Of a DNA stretch of 64,000 bases, positions 28,721 through 37,832 are shown piece by piece. Source of the stretch: Kluyvera sichuanensis. GTDB lineage: Bacteria; Pseudomonadota; Gammaproteobacteria; Enterobacterales; Enterobacteriaceae. Both the position numbers and the translations under genes were made by a program. The notes under the pieces were generated by a model that saw only the letters and a list, made by a program, of their open reading frames with translations, made no database searches and was not told the origin of the DNA. Where the stretch lies: positions 80,980 through 144,979 of the forward strand of contig NZ_JABBJF010000010.1 in the NCBI RefSeq assembly GCF_014218705.1. The letters run 5' to 3'. Within the stretch, counting starts at the first letter, position 1, and the number at the start of each line of letters is the position of its first letter.

Positions 28721-30073
28721 ATGTTGAAATCCCCCCTGTTCTGGAAAATTGTCACCCTGGGTGGCGCGATGGTGCTGTTGTTAATTCCGTTGATGATGGT
28801 TCGACAGGTTATCGTCGAACGGGCTGATTACCGAGGTGAAGTGGAGGACTCGATCCGCCAAAGCACCAGCGGGCCGCAAAAAGTGGTGGGGCCGCTGATT
28901 GCGATTCCTGCCACCGAGCTATACACCCGAATGGAAGATGATAAAGAGGTGACGCGGCAGCGTAACTTCATCCACTTCTGGCTGCCGGAGTCGCTGATGG
29001 TGGAGGGTAACCAGAACGTAGAAGCGCGGCAGATTGGTATTTATCAAGGTCAGGTGTGGCATACCGATACGGTCATCAACGCCAAATTTGACGTATCCCG
29101 CCTGAGCGAGCTGGATAAGCCCGGCGTCACGCTGGGTAAGCCGTTTATTGTGGTGGGCGTTGGTGATGCGCGAGGCATTGGCGTAGTGAAGGCGCCGCAG
29201 ATGAATGGGACGACGCTGGTTGCTGAACCGGGAACGGGGCTGGCACAAAACAAAGAGGGGATGCATATCCCGCTGCCGGATAACTGGCGGCAGAATCTTG
29301 ATTTGAACATGTCGCTTAATTTAAGCGGCACCGGCAGCTTCTCGGTAGTCCCCGTTGGCCGCAGTAGCGAAATGCGGCTGACCAGCAACTGGCCGCATCC
29401 GAACTTCCTGGGTGACTTCCTGCCCGGCAAGCGTGAAATTAGCGAAACGGGATACCAGGCGCAGTGGCAAAGCAGCTGGTTTGCCAATAACCTGGGCGAC
29501 AGTTTAGAGCAGGGGAGATCCTGGCGTACGCTGCCTTCATTCAGCGTGGCCGTCGCCACTCAGGCCGACCAGTATCAACTGACCGACCGGGCAACAAAGT
29601 ATGCTGTCCTGCTGATTCTGCTTACGTTCGTCTCCTTCTTCGTCTTTGAGACGCTGACGGGGCTGCGTCTGCACGCTATGCAGTATCTGCTGGTGGGGCT
29701 TTCGTTGGTGATGTTTTACCTGCTGCTGCTGGCGCTGTCCGAGCATATTGGCTTTACGCCAGCCTGGATTACGGCAAGCCTGGTTGGGGCGCTGATGAAC
29801 GGCGTATATTTGCAGGCGGTACTTAAAGGGTGGCGGCGCGCGGTACCGTTTACCCTGGCACTGCTGGCGCTGGATGGCGTGATGTGGGGGCTGTTACGCT
29901 CCGAGGAGAGCTCGCTGCTGATGGGATCGGGTATTTTACTGCTGGCACTCTGCGCGGTGATGTTCCTGACGCGTCATCTGGATTGGTATGCGCTTTCTGT
30001 CGCTAAACCCACTCCACCTGACGCGCCCGAGAAAGCTCAACCGAAGGACGATGAGCTTCGTATCTGGAAGTAA
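28721..30073 (+). CDS. creD: Inner-membrane protein CreD
   Basis: A 450-residue membrane protein. The first helix lies near residues 9-27, a large soluble part follows to about residue 290, and then six closely spaced hydrophobic helices run to about residue 425. This is the CreD (Cet) family layout. It is the strongest target of CreBC and is linked to envelope stress and beta-lactam response in several gammaproteobacteria, though its activity is unknown. GGAG occurs before the ATG, and the shared creD/arcA terminator follows. Confidence 0.95.
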   Translation: MLKSPLFWKIVTLGGAMVLLLIPLMMVRQVIVERADYRGEVEDSIRQSTSGPQKVVGPLIAIPATELYTRMEDDKEVTRQRNFIHFWLPESLMVEGNQNVEARQIGIYQGQVWHTDTVINAKFDVSRLSELDKPGVTLGKPFIVVGVGDARGIGVVKAPQMNGTTLVAEPGTGLAQNKEGMHIPLPDNWRQNLDLNMSLNLSGTGSFSVVPVGRSSEMRLTSNWPHPNFLGDFLPGKREISETGYQAQWQSSWFANNLGDSLEQGRSWRTLPSFSVAVATQADQYQLTDRATKYAVLLILLTFVSFFVFETLTGLRLHAMQYLLVGLSLVMFYLLLLALSEHIGFTPAWITASLVGALMNGVYLQAVLKGWRRAVPFTLALLALDGVMWGLLRSEESSLLMGSGILLLALCAVMFLTRHLDWYALSVAKPTPPDAPEKAQPKDDELRIWK

Positions 30074-30084
30074 AACAAAGACAT

Positions 30085-30113
30085 AAAAAAACGGCGCTGA
30101 TTGCGCCGTTTTG
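30085..30113. terminator. Bidirectional terminator between creD and arcA
   Basis: AAAACGGCGC pairs with GCGCCGTTTT around a 5-base loop. A run precedes and T run follows, so the hairpin can end both convergent transcripts. Confidence 0.88.
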
Positions 30114-30118
30114 TAGTC

Positions 30119-30835
30119 TTATTCCTGCAGCTCGCCGCAGAAGCGGTAACCTTCGCCGTGGATAGTGGCGATGATTTCCGGAGTATCCGGCGTAGACTCG
30201 AAATGTTTACGGATGCGACGAATGGTCACGTCAACCGTACGGTCGTGTGGCTTAAGCTCACGGCCGGTCATTTTCTTCAGCAGTTCAGCACGAGACTGAA
30301 TTTTGCCTGGGTTTTCGCAGAAGTGCAGCATCGCGCGGAATTCGCTACGCGGCAGCTTGTACTGCTCACCGTTCGGGCTCACCAGAGAGCGGCTGTTGAT
30401 GTCCAGTTCCCAACCGTTGAACTTGTAGCTTTCTACGCTACGACGTTCTTCGCTGACGGTACCCAGATTCATGGTACGGGACAGCAGGTTACGCGCACGG
30501 ATAGTCAGTTCGCGTGGGTTAAACGGTTTGGTGATGTAATCATCTGCACCAATTTCCAGACCGAGGATCTTGTCGACTTCATTGTCGCGACCGGTCAGGA
30601 ACATCAGAGCGACGTTCGCCTGTTCACGCAGTTCGCGCGCCAGCAGAAGGCCGTTTTTACCTGGCAGGTTGATATCCATGATCACCAGGTTGATGTCATT
30701 TTCAGACAGGATCTGATGCATTTCCGCGCCATCGGTCGCTTCGAACACATCGTAGCCTTCTGCTTCGAAAATACTTTTTAACGTGTTGCGTGTTACCAAC
30801 TCGTCTTCAACGATAAGAATGTGCGGGGTCTGCAT
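30119..30835 (-). CDS. arcA: Aerobic respiration control response regulator ArcA
   Basis: ArcA is the global regulator that represses respiratory and TCA-cycle genes under low oxygen, phosphorylated by ArcB. The 238-residue protein begins [19 protein letters not shown], has the phospho-acceptor Asp in [10 protein letters not shown] near residue 54, and an OmpR-type winged helix at the C-terminus ([14 protein letters not shown]). Length and sequence are those of the highly conserved enterobacterial protein. A long upstream region (to 31472) separates it from lasT. Confidence 0.98.
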   Translation of the reverse strand: MQTPHILIVEDELVTRNTLKSIFEAEGYDVFEATDGAEMHQILSENDINLVIMDINLPGKNGLLLARELREQANVALMFLTGRDNEVDKILGLEIGADDYITKPFNPRELTIRARNLLSRTMNLGTVSEERRSVESYKFNGWELDINSRSLVSPNGEQYKLPRSEFRAMLHFCENPGKIQSRAELLKKMTGRELKPHDRTVDVTIRRIRKHFESTPDTPEIIATIHGEGYRFCGELQE

Positions 30836-30931
30836 GTTTGCTACCTAAATTGCCAACTAAATCGAAACAGGAAGTACCAATAGTCCCTGACCTGCCTGAT
30901 GCATGTCGAAAATTAACATGATCGGCGTAAC

Positions 30932-31102
30932 ATGACTAAAGTACGTAATTGCGTTCTTGATGCACTTTCCATCAACGTCAACAACATCATTAGCTTGGTC
31001 GTGGGTACTCTTCCCTCTGGACCCGACAGTGTCAAAAACGGTTGTCATCCTAACCATTTTAACAGCAACATAACAGGTAAAGAGGCACCAGACCGCCAAT
31101 AA
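30932..31102 (+). pseudogene. yjjY: yjjY-like frame with shifted C-terminal half
   Basis: The first 26 codons, MTKVRNCVLDALSINVNN and on to LVVGT, match what I remember of E. coli YjjY (46 residues). After that this frame reads LPSGPDSVKNGCHP and runs to 56 residues, while the E. coli-like ending TVSKTVVILTILTAT lies in the next frame (31026-31073). One extra base between about 31005 and 31025 explains it. The DNA is otherwise conserved, and it overlaps the arcA promoter region. It may be a broken gene, or the E. coli ORF may never have been coding and the DNA is conserved as arcA control sequence. The comparison rests on memory of the E. coli protein. Confidence 0.5.
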
Positions 31103-31114
31103 ACCTACGCTTCG

Positions 31115-31128
31115 TTGACATATATCAA
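31115..31128. promoter_or_regulatory. FNR-like box upstream of arcA
   Basis: TTGAC-ATAT-ATCAA matches the FNR consensus TTGAT-N4-ATCAA at 9 of 10 positions. It lies about 280 bases upstream of the arcA start. FNR activation of arcA is known in E. coli; use of this exact site is inferred. Confidence 0.5.
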
Positions 31129-31472
31129 GTTCAATTGTAGCACGTTAACAGTTTGGTGAAATCATCACTCTGGAATGATAACGCCTATCACATTTTTTCC
31201 ACAACTCAAGTAGTTGCACAGGTTAACTGATAAATGTGGTGAATCCAATTGTTATTGTTCTATGGTAATGGAAATAGTTCGTATAAACATAGAGATATAT
31301 CACTTCTGTTAACATAACTAATTGATAATTTCGCCCTGAATAGTTTAGCTTCTTTTATATGTTATGAAACATCATTTCATTGATTTTTGTTGCATTTTTG
31401 TAAATTCGCGCTGCGCAATATGTTGAAGTACATCACATTATTGCCGCTGACAGGAAATTAAGAGAACTTTAA

Positions 31473-32159
31473 ATGCGCTTATCTATTGTACTGGTTTCTC
31501 CAGCAAGAGCCGAAAATATCGGCGCTGCCGCCCGAGCAATGAAGACCATGGGATTCCACGATTTGCGTATCGTGGATAGCGTTGCGCACCTTGAGCCAGC
31601 GACCCGCTGGGTGGCTCACGGTTCGACCGATATCATTGATGACATCACCTGCTACCCAACGCTTGCGGAAGCGCTGCACGACGTGGATTTCACCGTCGCC
31701 ACCACCGCTCGCAGCCGCGCCCGTTTTCACTACTACGCCACGCCGCAGGAGCTGCTGCCGATGCTGGAGGAAAAAGCGCAGTGGATGGGGCACGCCGCGC
31801 TGGTCTTTGGCCGTGAAGACTCGGGGTTAACCAACGACGAACTGGCGCTGGCCGATGTGCTGACCGGCGTGCCAATGGTCGCTGATTATCCCTCGCTGAA
31901 CCTGGGGCAGGCGGTGATGGTTTATTGTTATCAGCTCTCCTCGCTGTTACAAACCGCGAACCCGACGGCAACGGAAGGTGACGAGAATCAGCTGATTGCG
32001 TTAAGGGCACGTATCACTGCTTTGCTGGCACGCCTGGATGTCGCCGGAGATGTAAAAATGGCTGACTGGCTGCAACAACGTATTGGCTTACTAACGCATC
32101 GCGATACGGCAATGTTGCATCGTTTGCTGCATGATATTGAAAAAAATATGCCAGAGTAA
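31473..32159 (+). CDS. lasT: TrmH-family (SPOUT) RNA methyltransferase LasT/YjtD
   Basis: A 228-residue SPOUT-class methyltransferase homologue of the TrmJ/LasT group. The start MRLSIVLVSPARAENIGAAARAM is the RNA-binding and dimer-forming first motif; the SAM-binding knot motifs appear as LVFGREDSGLTNDEL near residue 110 and YPSLNLGQAVMVYCY near residue 140. The RNA substrate of LasT is not settled. It is transcribed away from arcA and toward the thr operon. Confidence 0.93.
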   Translation: MRLSIVLVSPARAENIGAAARAMKTMGFHDLRIVDSVAHLEPATRWVAHGSTDIIDDITCYPTLAEALHDVDFTVATTARSRARFHYYATPQELLPMLEEKAQWMGHAALVFGREDSGLTNDELALADVLTGVPMVADYPSLNLGQAVMVYCYQLSSLLQTANPTATEGDENQLIALRARITALLARLDVAGDVKMADWLQQRIGLLTHRDTAMLHRLLHDIEKNMPE

Positions 32160-32292
32160 AATTCTGTCATCGTGTTTACGTATGGTGTTATGCCCCAACA
32201 TTTTGCTTAACTTATGGCTGTTGTGGTGGTTTATCGGTGGTTTTTTGGGCTGATGTGAACTGATTGCGGAACGTGACGAAGTTAAAAATTCA

Positions 32293-32328
32293 TTGACTTA
32301 GATGGGCAGATACTTTAACCAATATAGG
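32293..32328 (+). promoter_or_regulatory. thr operon promoter region
   Basis: TTGACT at 32293-32298 is the -35 hexamer, followed by the conserved block ACTTTAACCAATATAGGCA (32312-32330) that carries the -10 region in E. coli. The block is nearly identical to the E. coli thrL promoter; the exact -10 hexamer is ambiguous. It lies 37-72 bases before thrL. Confidence 0.75.
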
Positions 32329-32364
32329 CATACAGACAGAGAAATAACAGAGCACACAACATCC

Positions 32365-32433
32365 ATGATTCGCATCAGCAGCATTATGACCATTACCACC
32401 ACCACTATTACCACAGGTAACGGTGCGGGCTGA
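32365..32433 (+). CDS. thrL: thr operon leader peptide
   Basis: A 22-residue peptide beginning [14 protein letters not shown] and ending TTGNGAG. Seven Thr and five Ile codons let ribosome stalling sense both charged tRNAs, which controls the attenuator 24 bases downstream. E. coli ThrL has 21 residues ([21 protein letters not shown]); the C-terminus is the same and the N-terminal half differs (I-R-I-S-S-I-M). The 3' part of the coding sequence, GGTGCGGGC, can pair with the first arm of the terminator as an antiterminator. Confidence 0.92.
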   Translation: [22 protein letters not shown]

Positions 32434-32456
32434 CGCGTACAGGAAACACAAAAAAA

Positions 32457-32488
32457 AGCCCGCACCTAAACAGTGCGGGCTTTTTTTT
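32457..32488 (+). terminator. thr operon attenuator
   Basis: GCCCGCAC (32458-32465) pairs with GTGCGGGC (32473-32480), followed by eight T residues. This is the classical thr attenuator position, 27 bases before the thrA start. Confidence 0.93.
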
Positions 32489-32514
32489 CGACTAGTGATC
32501 AAGGGGTAAAAACC

Positions 32515-34977
32515 ATGCGAGTCTTGAAGTTCGGCGGTACATCAGTGGCAAATGCGGAACGGTTTCTGCGTGTTGCCGATATCCTGGAAAGCAACGCCAG
32601 GCAGGGGCAGGTAGCAACCGTGCTCTCTGCCCCGGCAAAAATCACTAACCACCTCGTGGCGATGATTGAAAAAACCATTGGTGGCCAGGATGCGCTGACC
32701 AATATCGCCGATGCCGAACGAATCTTTGCTGAACTGCTTCAGGGACTCGCTAACGCCCAGCCAGGTTTTCCGCTCGCCGACCTGAAAGCCGCCGTTGAGC
32801 TGGAATTCTCCCAGATTAAGCACATCCTGCACGGCATCAGCCTGTTGGGTCAGTGCCCGGACAGCGTCAACGCAGGGCTTATCTGCCGCGGCGAGAAGTT
32901 GTCGATTGCCATCATGGCTGGTCTGTTGAGCGCCCGTGGCCACAAAGTGACCGTGATTAACCCGGTTGAAAAACTGCTGGCCGTTGGCCACTACCTTGAA
33001 TCTACTGTCGATATTGCTGAATCTACCCGCCGCATCGTGGCAAGCCAGATCCCATCAGACCACATGGTGCTGATGGCGGGCTTTACCGCCGGTAACGAGA
33101 AGGGCGAGTTGGTGGTGCTGGGGCGTAATGGCTCCGACTACTCCGCTGCCGTACTGGCCGCCTGTTTACGCGCCGACTGTTGTGAAATCTGGACCGACGT
33201 TGACGGGGTCTACACCTGTGACCCGCGCCAGGTACCGGATGCGCGCCTGCTGAAGAGCATGTCGTATCAGGAAGCGATGGAGCTCTCCTACTTCGGCGCC
33301 AAAGTTCTCCACCCTCGCACGATTGCCCCCATCGCCCAGTTCCAGATCCCTTGCCTGATTAAAAACACCGGTAATCCTCAAGCCCCCGGCACACTTATCG
33401 GTGCCAGCAGCGATGATGATTCATTGCCAGTGAAGGGGATCTCTAACCTCAACAACATGGCGATGTTTAACGTCTCTGGCCCCGGCATGAAGGGGATGGT
33501 TGGCATGGCGGCACGCGTGTTTGCGACCATGTCTCGCGCCGGTATCTCGGTAGTGCTGATTACCCAATCGTCCTCTGAATACAGCATCAGCTTCTGCGTG
33601 CCGCAGAGCGACTGCGCGCGGGCGAAGAAGGCGATGGAAGATGAGTTTTATCTGGAGCTGAAAGAAGAGTTGCTGGAGCCGTTGGCTATCATGGAGCGTC
33701 TGGCGATTATCTCCGTGGTTGGCGACGGTATGCGTACGCTGCGCGGCATCTCGGCGAAGTTCTTTGCCGCGCTGGCCCGTGCCAATATCAATATCGTGGC
33801 GATTGCTCAGGGCTCTTCCGAGCGCTCTATCTCCGTGGTGGTGAACAACGACGACGCGACGACCGGCGTGCGTGTGACCCACCAGATGCTGTTTAACACC
33901 GACCAGGTAATTGAAGTGTTCCTGGTGGGCGTGGGTGGCGTCGGCGGCGCGCTGCTGGAGCAGATCAAACGCCAGCAGGCGTGGCTGAAGAAAAAGCATA
34001 TCGACCTGCGCGTGTGCGGCGTGGCGAACTCCCGTGCGCTGCTGACCAGCGTACATGGCCTGAATCTTGAAAACTGGGAAGCCGAGCTGGCGGAAGCTAA
34101 AGAGCCGTTCAACCTGGGCCGCCTGATTCGCCTGGTGAAAGAGTATCACCTGCTTAACCCGGTGATTGTTGACTGCACTTCAAGCCAGGCGGTGGCCGAT
34201 CAGTACGCTGACTTCCTGCGTGAAGGCTTCCACGTGGTGACGCCGAACAAAAAGGCCAACACCTCGTCGATGGATTACTACCATCAACTGCGTCATGCCG
34301 CCGGGCTGTCGCGCCGTAAGTTCCTCTACGACACCAACGTCGGCGCGGGGCTGCCGGTGATTGAAAACCTGCAAAACCTGCTCAACGCGGGCGATGAACT
34401 GCAGCACTTCTCCGGGATTCTCTCCGGCTCGCTGTCGTTTATTTTCGGCAAGCTGGATGAGGGGATGAGCCTCTCCGAAGCTACGGCGATGGCACGTGGA
34501 ATGGGCTATACCGAGCCGGACCCGCGTGATGACCTTTCCGGGATGGACGTCGCGCGTAAGCTGCTGATTCTGGCACGTGAAACCGGGCGTAACCTCGAGC
34601 TGAGTGATATTGTGGTTGAGTCCGTGCTGCCGGAAAGCTTCGATGACTCGGGTGATACCGAGAGCTTTATGTCGCGTCTGCCGCAACTGGACGATGAATT
34701 TTCCGCTCGCGTGGCGAAAGCGCGTGATGAGGGCAAAGTGCTGCGCTATGTTGGCAACATCGAAGAAGACGGCGTGTGCCGGGTGAAAGTGGCCGCCGTC
34801 GACGGCAACGACCCGCTGTATAAAATCAAAAATGGCGAGAACGCGCTGGCGTTCTACAGCCGCTATTATCAACCGCTTCCGCTGGTACTGCGCGGCTATG
34901 GCGCCGGTAACGATGTGACGGCGGCAGGGGTATTTGCCGACCTTCTGCGTACGCTGTCATGGAAGTTAGGAGTTTAA
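32515..34977 (+). CDS. thrA: Bifunctional aspartokinase I / homoserine dehydrogenase I
   Basis: ThrA carries out the first and third steps of the aspartate route to threonine and is feedback-inhibited by threonine. From the ATG at 32515 it has 820 residues, as in E. coli. The order is an aspartokinase domain starting [20 protein letters not shown] regulatory domains at about residues 310-460, and a homoserine dehydrogenase with the NAD(P)-binding [14 protein letters not shown] near residue 470 and the [14 protein letters not shown] segment near residue 615. The next gene starts one base after its stop. Confidence 0.98.
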   Translation: MRVLKFGGTSVANAERFLRVADILESNARQGQVATVLSAPAKITNHLVAMIEKTIGGQDALTNIADAERIFAELLQGLANAQPGFPLADLKAAVELEFSQIKHILHGISLLGQCPDSVNAGLICRGEKLSIAIMAGLLSARGHKVTVINPVEKLLAVGHYLESTVDIAESTRRIVASQIPSDHMVLMAGFTAGNEKGELVVLGRNGSDYSAAVLAACLRADCCEIWTDVDGVYTCDPRQVPDARLLKSMSYQEAMELSYFGAKVLHPRTIAPIAQFQIPCLIKNTGNPQAPGTLIGASSDDDSLPVKGISNLNNMAMFNVSGPGMKGMVGMAARVFATMSRAGISVVLITQSSSEYSISFCVPQSDCARAKKAMEDEFYLELKEELLEPLAIMERLAIISVVGDGMRTLRGISAKFFAALARANINIVAIAQGSSERSISVVVNNDDATTGVRVTHQMLFNTDQVIEVFLVGVGGVGGALLEQIKRQQAWLKKKHIDLRVCGVANSRALLTSVHGLNLENWEAELAEAKEPFNLGRLIRLVKEYHLLNPVIVDCTSSQAVADQYADFLREGFHVVTPNKKANTSSMDYYHQLRHAAGLSRRKFLYDTNVGAGLPVIENLQNLLNAGDELQHFSGILSGSLSFIFGKLDEGMSLSEATAMARGMGYTEPDPRDDLSGMDVARKLLILARETGRNLELSDIVVESVLPESFDDSGDTESFMSRLPQLDDEFSARVAKARDEGKVLRYVGNIEEDGVCRVKVAAVDGNDPLYKIKNGENALAFYSRYYQPLPLVLRGYGAGNDVTAAGVFADLLRTLSWKLGV

Positions 34978-34978
34978 C

Positions 34979-35908
34979 ATGGTTAAGGTTTATGCCCCGG
35001 CTTCCAGTGCCAATATGAGCGTCGGGTTTGATGTACTGGGTGCCGCCGTGACGCCGATCGACGGCAGTCTGCTGGGTGATAACGTATCGGTTGAGGCGGC
35101 TGACCGCTTCAGCCTGCAAAATCTGGGGCGCTTTGCGGACAAGCTGCCGAGCGACCCGCATGAAAACATCGTCTATCAATGCTGGGAGCGCTATTGCCAG
35201 GAAATTGGCAAAAATGTTCCAGTGGCGATGACGCTGGAAAAAAATATGCCGATCGGTTCTGGCCTGGGTTCCAGCGCCTGTTCCGTGGTCGCCGCGCTGG
35301 TGGCGATGAACGAATTCTGCGGTAAGCCGCTGGATGAAACCCGTATGCTGGCGCTGATGGGCGAGCTGGAAGGGCGTATCTCCGGCAGCGTGCATTACGA
35401 TAACGTCGCACCGTGCTATCTGGGCGGCATGCAACTGATGATTGAAGAGAACGATATCATCAGCCAGCAGGTACCGTGCTTCGACGATTGGCTTTGGGTG
35501 CTGGCTTATCCGGGCATTAAAGTCTCGACGGCGGAAGCGCGGGCCATTTTGCCTGCGCAGTATCGCCGTCAGGACTGTATCGCTCACGGCCGCCACCTGG
35601 CAGGCTTTATTCACGCCTGCTACTCCCGTCAGCCTCAGTTGGCGGCGAAACTGATGAAAGACGTGATTGCTGAGCCTTACCGTACCAAACTGCTGCCGGG
35701 CTTTAATGAAGCGCGTCAGGCAGTAGCCGGTATTGGCGCCGTCGCCTGCGGTATCTCCGGTTCCGGGCCAACGCTGTTTGCCCTGTGCGATAAAACGGAA
35801 ACGGCGCAGCGCGTGGCGGATTGGCTCGGCCAGCATTATCTGCAGAATCAAGAAGGCTTCGTTCATATTTGCCGGCTGGACACAGCGGGCGCACGAGTAG
35901 TGGGATAA
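34979..35908 (+). CDS. thrB: Homoserine kinase
   Basis: ThrB phosphorylates L-homoserine with ATP. The 309-residue protein belongs to the GHMP kinase family and shows the phosphate-binding loop [17 protein letters not shown] near residue 91 and the C-terminal [12 protein letters not shown] motif near residue 258. It follows thrA by one base and is followed by thrC after three bases, which implies coupled translation. Confidence 0.98.
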   Translation: MVKVYAPASSANMSVGFDVLGAAVTPIDGSLLGDNVSVEAADRFSLQNLGRFADKLPSDPHENIVYQCWERYCQEIGKNVPVAMTLEKNMPIGSGLGSSACSVVAALVAMNEFCGKPLDETRMLALMGELEGRISGSVHYDNVAPCYLGGMQLMIEENDIISQQVPCFDDWLWVLAYPGIKVSTAEARAILPAQYRRQDCIAHGRHLAGFIHACYSRQPQLAAKLMKDVIAEPYRTKLLPGFNEARQAVAGIGAVACGISGSGPTLFALCDKTETAQRVADWLGQHYLQNQEGFVHICRLDTAGARVVG

Positions 35909-35911
35909 CCG

Positions 35912-37198
35912 ATGAAACTCTATAACTTAAAAGATCACAATGAGCAGGTCAGCTTTGCGCAGGCTGTGACTCAAGGGCTTGGCAAACACCAGGGGCTGTT
36001 CTTCCCGCACGACCTGCCGGAATTCAACCTGACCGACATTGATGACCTGTTGACCCAGGACTTCGTCACCCGCAGCGCGAAGATCCTCTCTGCGTTTATC
36101 GGTGATGAAATCCCGCAGGCTGAGCTAGCCGCGCGTATCGGCAAGGCATTTACTTTCCCGGCGCCGGTTAACAAGGTGCAGGAAGATGTCGGCTGTCTGG
36201 AGCTGTTCCACGGCCCAACCCTGGCGTTTAAAGACTTCGGCGGCCGCTTTATGGCGCAGATGCTGACCCTTATTGCGGGCGACAAGCCGGTGACGATTCT
36301 TACCGCGACTTCGGGCGATACCGGTGCGGCCGTGGCGCATGCCTTCTACGGCCTGCCAAACGTCAAAGTGGTTATCCTGTATCCGCGCGGCAAAATCAGC
36401 CCGCTGCAGGAAAAGCTGTTCTGTACTCTGGGCGGCAATATTGAAACCGTGGCCATTGACGGTGACTTTGATGCCTGCCAGGCACTGGTCAAACAGGCCT
36501 TCGACGACGAAGAGCTGAAGGTCGCGCTGGGCCTGAACTCCGCTAACTCCATCAACATCAGCCGACTGTTGGCGCAGATTTGCTACTACTTCGAAGCGGT
36601 GGCGCAGCTGCCGCAGGAAGCGCGCAATCAGCTGGTGGTTTCCGTACCAAGCGGCAACTTTGGTGACCTGACTGCAGGTCTGCTGGCGAAATCGCTGGGT
36701 CTGCCGGTGAAACGCTTTATCGCGGCCACCAACGCCAACGACACCGTGCCACGCTTCCTGCAGGACGGCAAATGGGCACCAAAGGCGACTCAGGCCACGT
36801 TATCGAACGCCATGGACGTCAGCCAGCCTAACAACTGGCCGCGCGTTGAAGAGCTGTTCCGTCGCAAAATCTGGCGTCTGAACGAGCTGGGCTACGCGGC
36901 GGTGGATGATGAGACCACCAAAGCGACCATGCGCGAACTGCAAGGGCTCGGCTACACCTCTGAACCGCACGCGGCGATTGCCTACCGTGCGCTGCGTGAC
37001 CAGCTGCAGCCAGGCGAGTACGGCCTGTTCCTCGGCACCGCGCACCCGGCGAAGTTTAAAGAGAGCGTCGAAGAGATTCTGGGCGAAACGCTGCCGTTGC
37101 CAAAAGCGCTGGCGGACCGCGCCGACCTGCCGCTGTTATCACACAACCTGCCGGCTGATTATGCCGAGCTGCGTAAGCTGATGATGAGCAAAGCGTAA
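35912..37198 (+). CDS. thrC: Threonine synthase
   Basis: ThrC converts O-phosphohomoserine to threonine with PLP. The 428-residue protein is the length of the E. coli enzyme. The PLP lysine is in GPTLAFKDFGGRFMAQ near residue 107, and the phosphate-binding part includes TATSGDTGAAVAHAF and SVPSGNFGDLTAG. It is the last gene of the thr operon. Confidence 0.98.
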   Translation: MKLYNLKDHNEQVSFAQAVTQGLGKHQGLFFPHDLPEFNLTDIDDLLTQDFVTRSAKILSAFIGDEIPQAELAARIGKAFTFPAPVNKVQEDVGCLELFHGPTLAFKDFGGRFMAQMLTLIAGDKPVTILTATSGDTGAAVAHAFYGLPNVKVVILYPRGKISPLQEKLFCTLGGNIETVAIDGDFDACQALVKQAFDDEELKVALGLNSANSINISRLLAQICYYFEAVAQLPQEARNQLVVSVPSGNFGDLTAGLLAKSLGLPVKRFIAATNANDTVPRFLQDGKWAPKATQATLSNAMDVSQPNNWPRVEELFRRKIWRLNELGYAAVDDETTKATMRELQGLGYTSEPHAAIAYRALRDQLQPGEYGLFLGTAHPAKFKESVEEILGETLPLPKALADRADLPLLSHNLPADYAELRKLMMSKA

Positions 37199-37200
37199 TT

Positions 37201-37242
37201 TCTCCGTTTCCCCCTTTCTCAGCGAAGGGGGAAATAGGGAGA
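37201..37242 (+). terminator. Hairpin after thrC
   Basis: TTTCCCCCTTT (37207-37217) pairs with AAGGGGGAAA (37225-37234), and outer TCTCC/GGGAGA bases can extend the stem. It sits directly after the thrC stop but no T run follows, so its role as a terminator is uncertain; it may stabilise the 3' end of the thr mRNA. Confidence 0.5.
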
Positions 37243-37394
37243 AATTATGCAGGGATTTGGCAGGGAAAAAGGAGGAATTCCCAATAAATGCGGGGCCTCA
37301 GAATATAGGATTGCGGACAATAACAAGCTGGGTTTTGCCGCAGTAAGCTTTGTTCATCGGCCACATTGGCGAATGATGAACAAAGGAGTTACCT

Positions 37395-37748
37395 ATGTTA
37401 AAACCTGCGATGTTAGCACTGGCAATGCTATTGGCGGCTCCGGTTACGACACAGGCCGCAGAGATTACTCTGCTGCCGGCAGTGAAGCTGCAAATTGGCG
37501 ACCAGGACAATAACGGCAACTATTGGGATGGTGGACACTGGCGTGACCATAGCTGGTGGAAGGATCACTATGAATGGCGCGACAACCGCTGGCATGCTCA
37601 TACGCCACCGCCGCCGCACTATGATAACCGCGGGCACGACGATCATCATGGCGATCGCCATGACGGTTGGGATCACAACGATCGTGGACATGGCGACAAT
37701 CACGGCCATGGCAACGATCATCGCCCGCCGCCAAATGACCATCATTAA
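37395..37748 (+). CDS. yaaX: Secreted small protein YaaX with enlarged His/Asp-rich tail
   Basis: The 117-residue protein has a signal peptide (about residues 1-21, ending near TQAA) and the YaaX core [20 protein letters not shown] followed by [20 protein letters not shown], a DUF2502-type segment. The ATG at 37395 follows AAGGAG. The last 45 residues are almost only His, Asp, Gly, Asn, Arg and Pro, longer than the tail of E. coli YaaX (98 residues in total, from memory). The function is unknown; a periplasmic metal-binding tail is possible. A second open frame over the same DNA is a shadow of this composition. Confidence 0.88.
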   Translation: MLKPAMLALAMLLAAPVTTQAAEITLLPAVKLQIGDQDNNGNYWDGGHWRDHSWWKDHYEWRDNRWHAHTPPPPHYDNRGHDDHHGDRHDGWDHNDRGHGDNHGHGNDHRPPPNDHH

Positions 37749-37751
37749 CCT

Positions 37752-37825
37752 GTAGCCCGGCCGATCAAAGCGACGCCGGGTTTTTTATACCGCAGCAGCC
37801 CCGGCGTCGCTTTGCTCGGCCGGGC
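37752..37825. repeat. Inverted pair of GTAG-type REP elements between yaaX and yaaA
   Basis: GTAG plus CCCGGCCGATCAAAGCGACGCCGGG (37752-37780, shown in two parts: CCCGGCCGATC and AAAGCGACGCCGGG) is followed by TTTTTT, and 19 bases later by its inverted copy (37799-37825). Each copy folds into a GC-rich hairpin. The pair lies between convergent stops and probably ends both transcripts. It belongs to the same family as the copies at 44493, 52319 and 57341. Confidence 0.85.
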
Positions 37826-37832
37826 GACTTAG

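Larger units (their letters stand above)
30836..31472. promoter_or_regulatory. Long arcA-lasT intergenic region with conserved arcA leader
   Basis: About 640 bases between the divergent genes arcA and lasT. The first 270 bases include the yjjY-like frame described separately; an FNR-like box follows at 31115. Several promoters are known for arcA in E. coli in this region. The part from about 31130 to 31472 is AT-rich and I see no gene in it; it should hold the lasT promoter and further arcA control sites. Confidence 0.6.

Noticed and set aside
34826..35866. 346-codon open frame opposite thrA/thrB
   Set aside because: Antisense shadow across two well-defined genes; no domain seen.
37247..37513. 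88-codon open frame upstream of and into yaaX
   Set aside because: It runs out of frame through the yaaX ribosome-binding site and signal peptide; no homology that I recognise.
37615..37745. Repeated CAT/GAT/GGC triplets as a CRISPR or satellite array
   Set aside because: Irregular spacing and in frame with yaaX; it is a low-complexity protein tail.
37752..37825. Inverted repeat as insertion-sequence ends
   Set aside because: Only 19 bases lie between the arms, no transposase and no target duplication; it matches the REP family seen elsewhere in the window.
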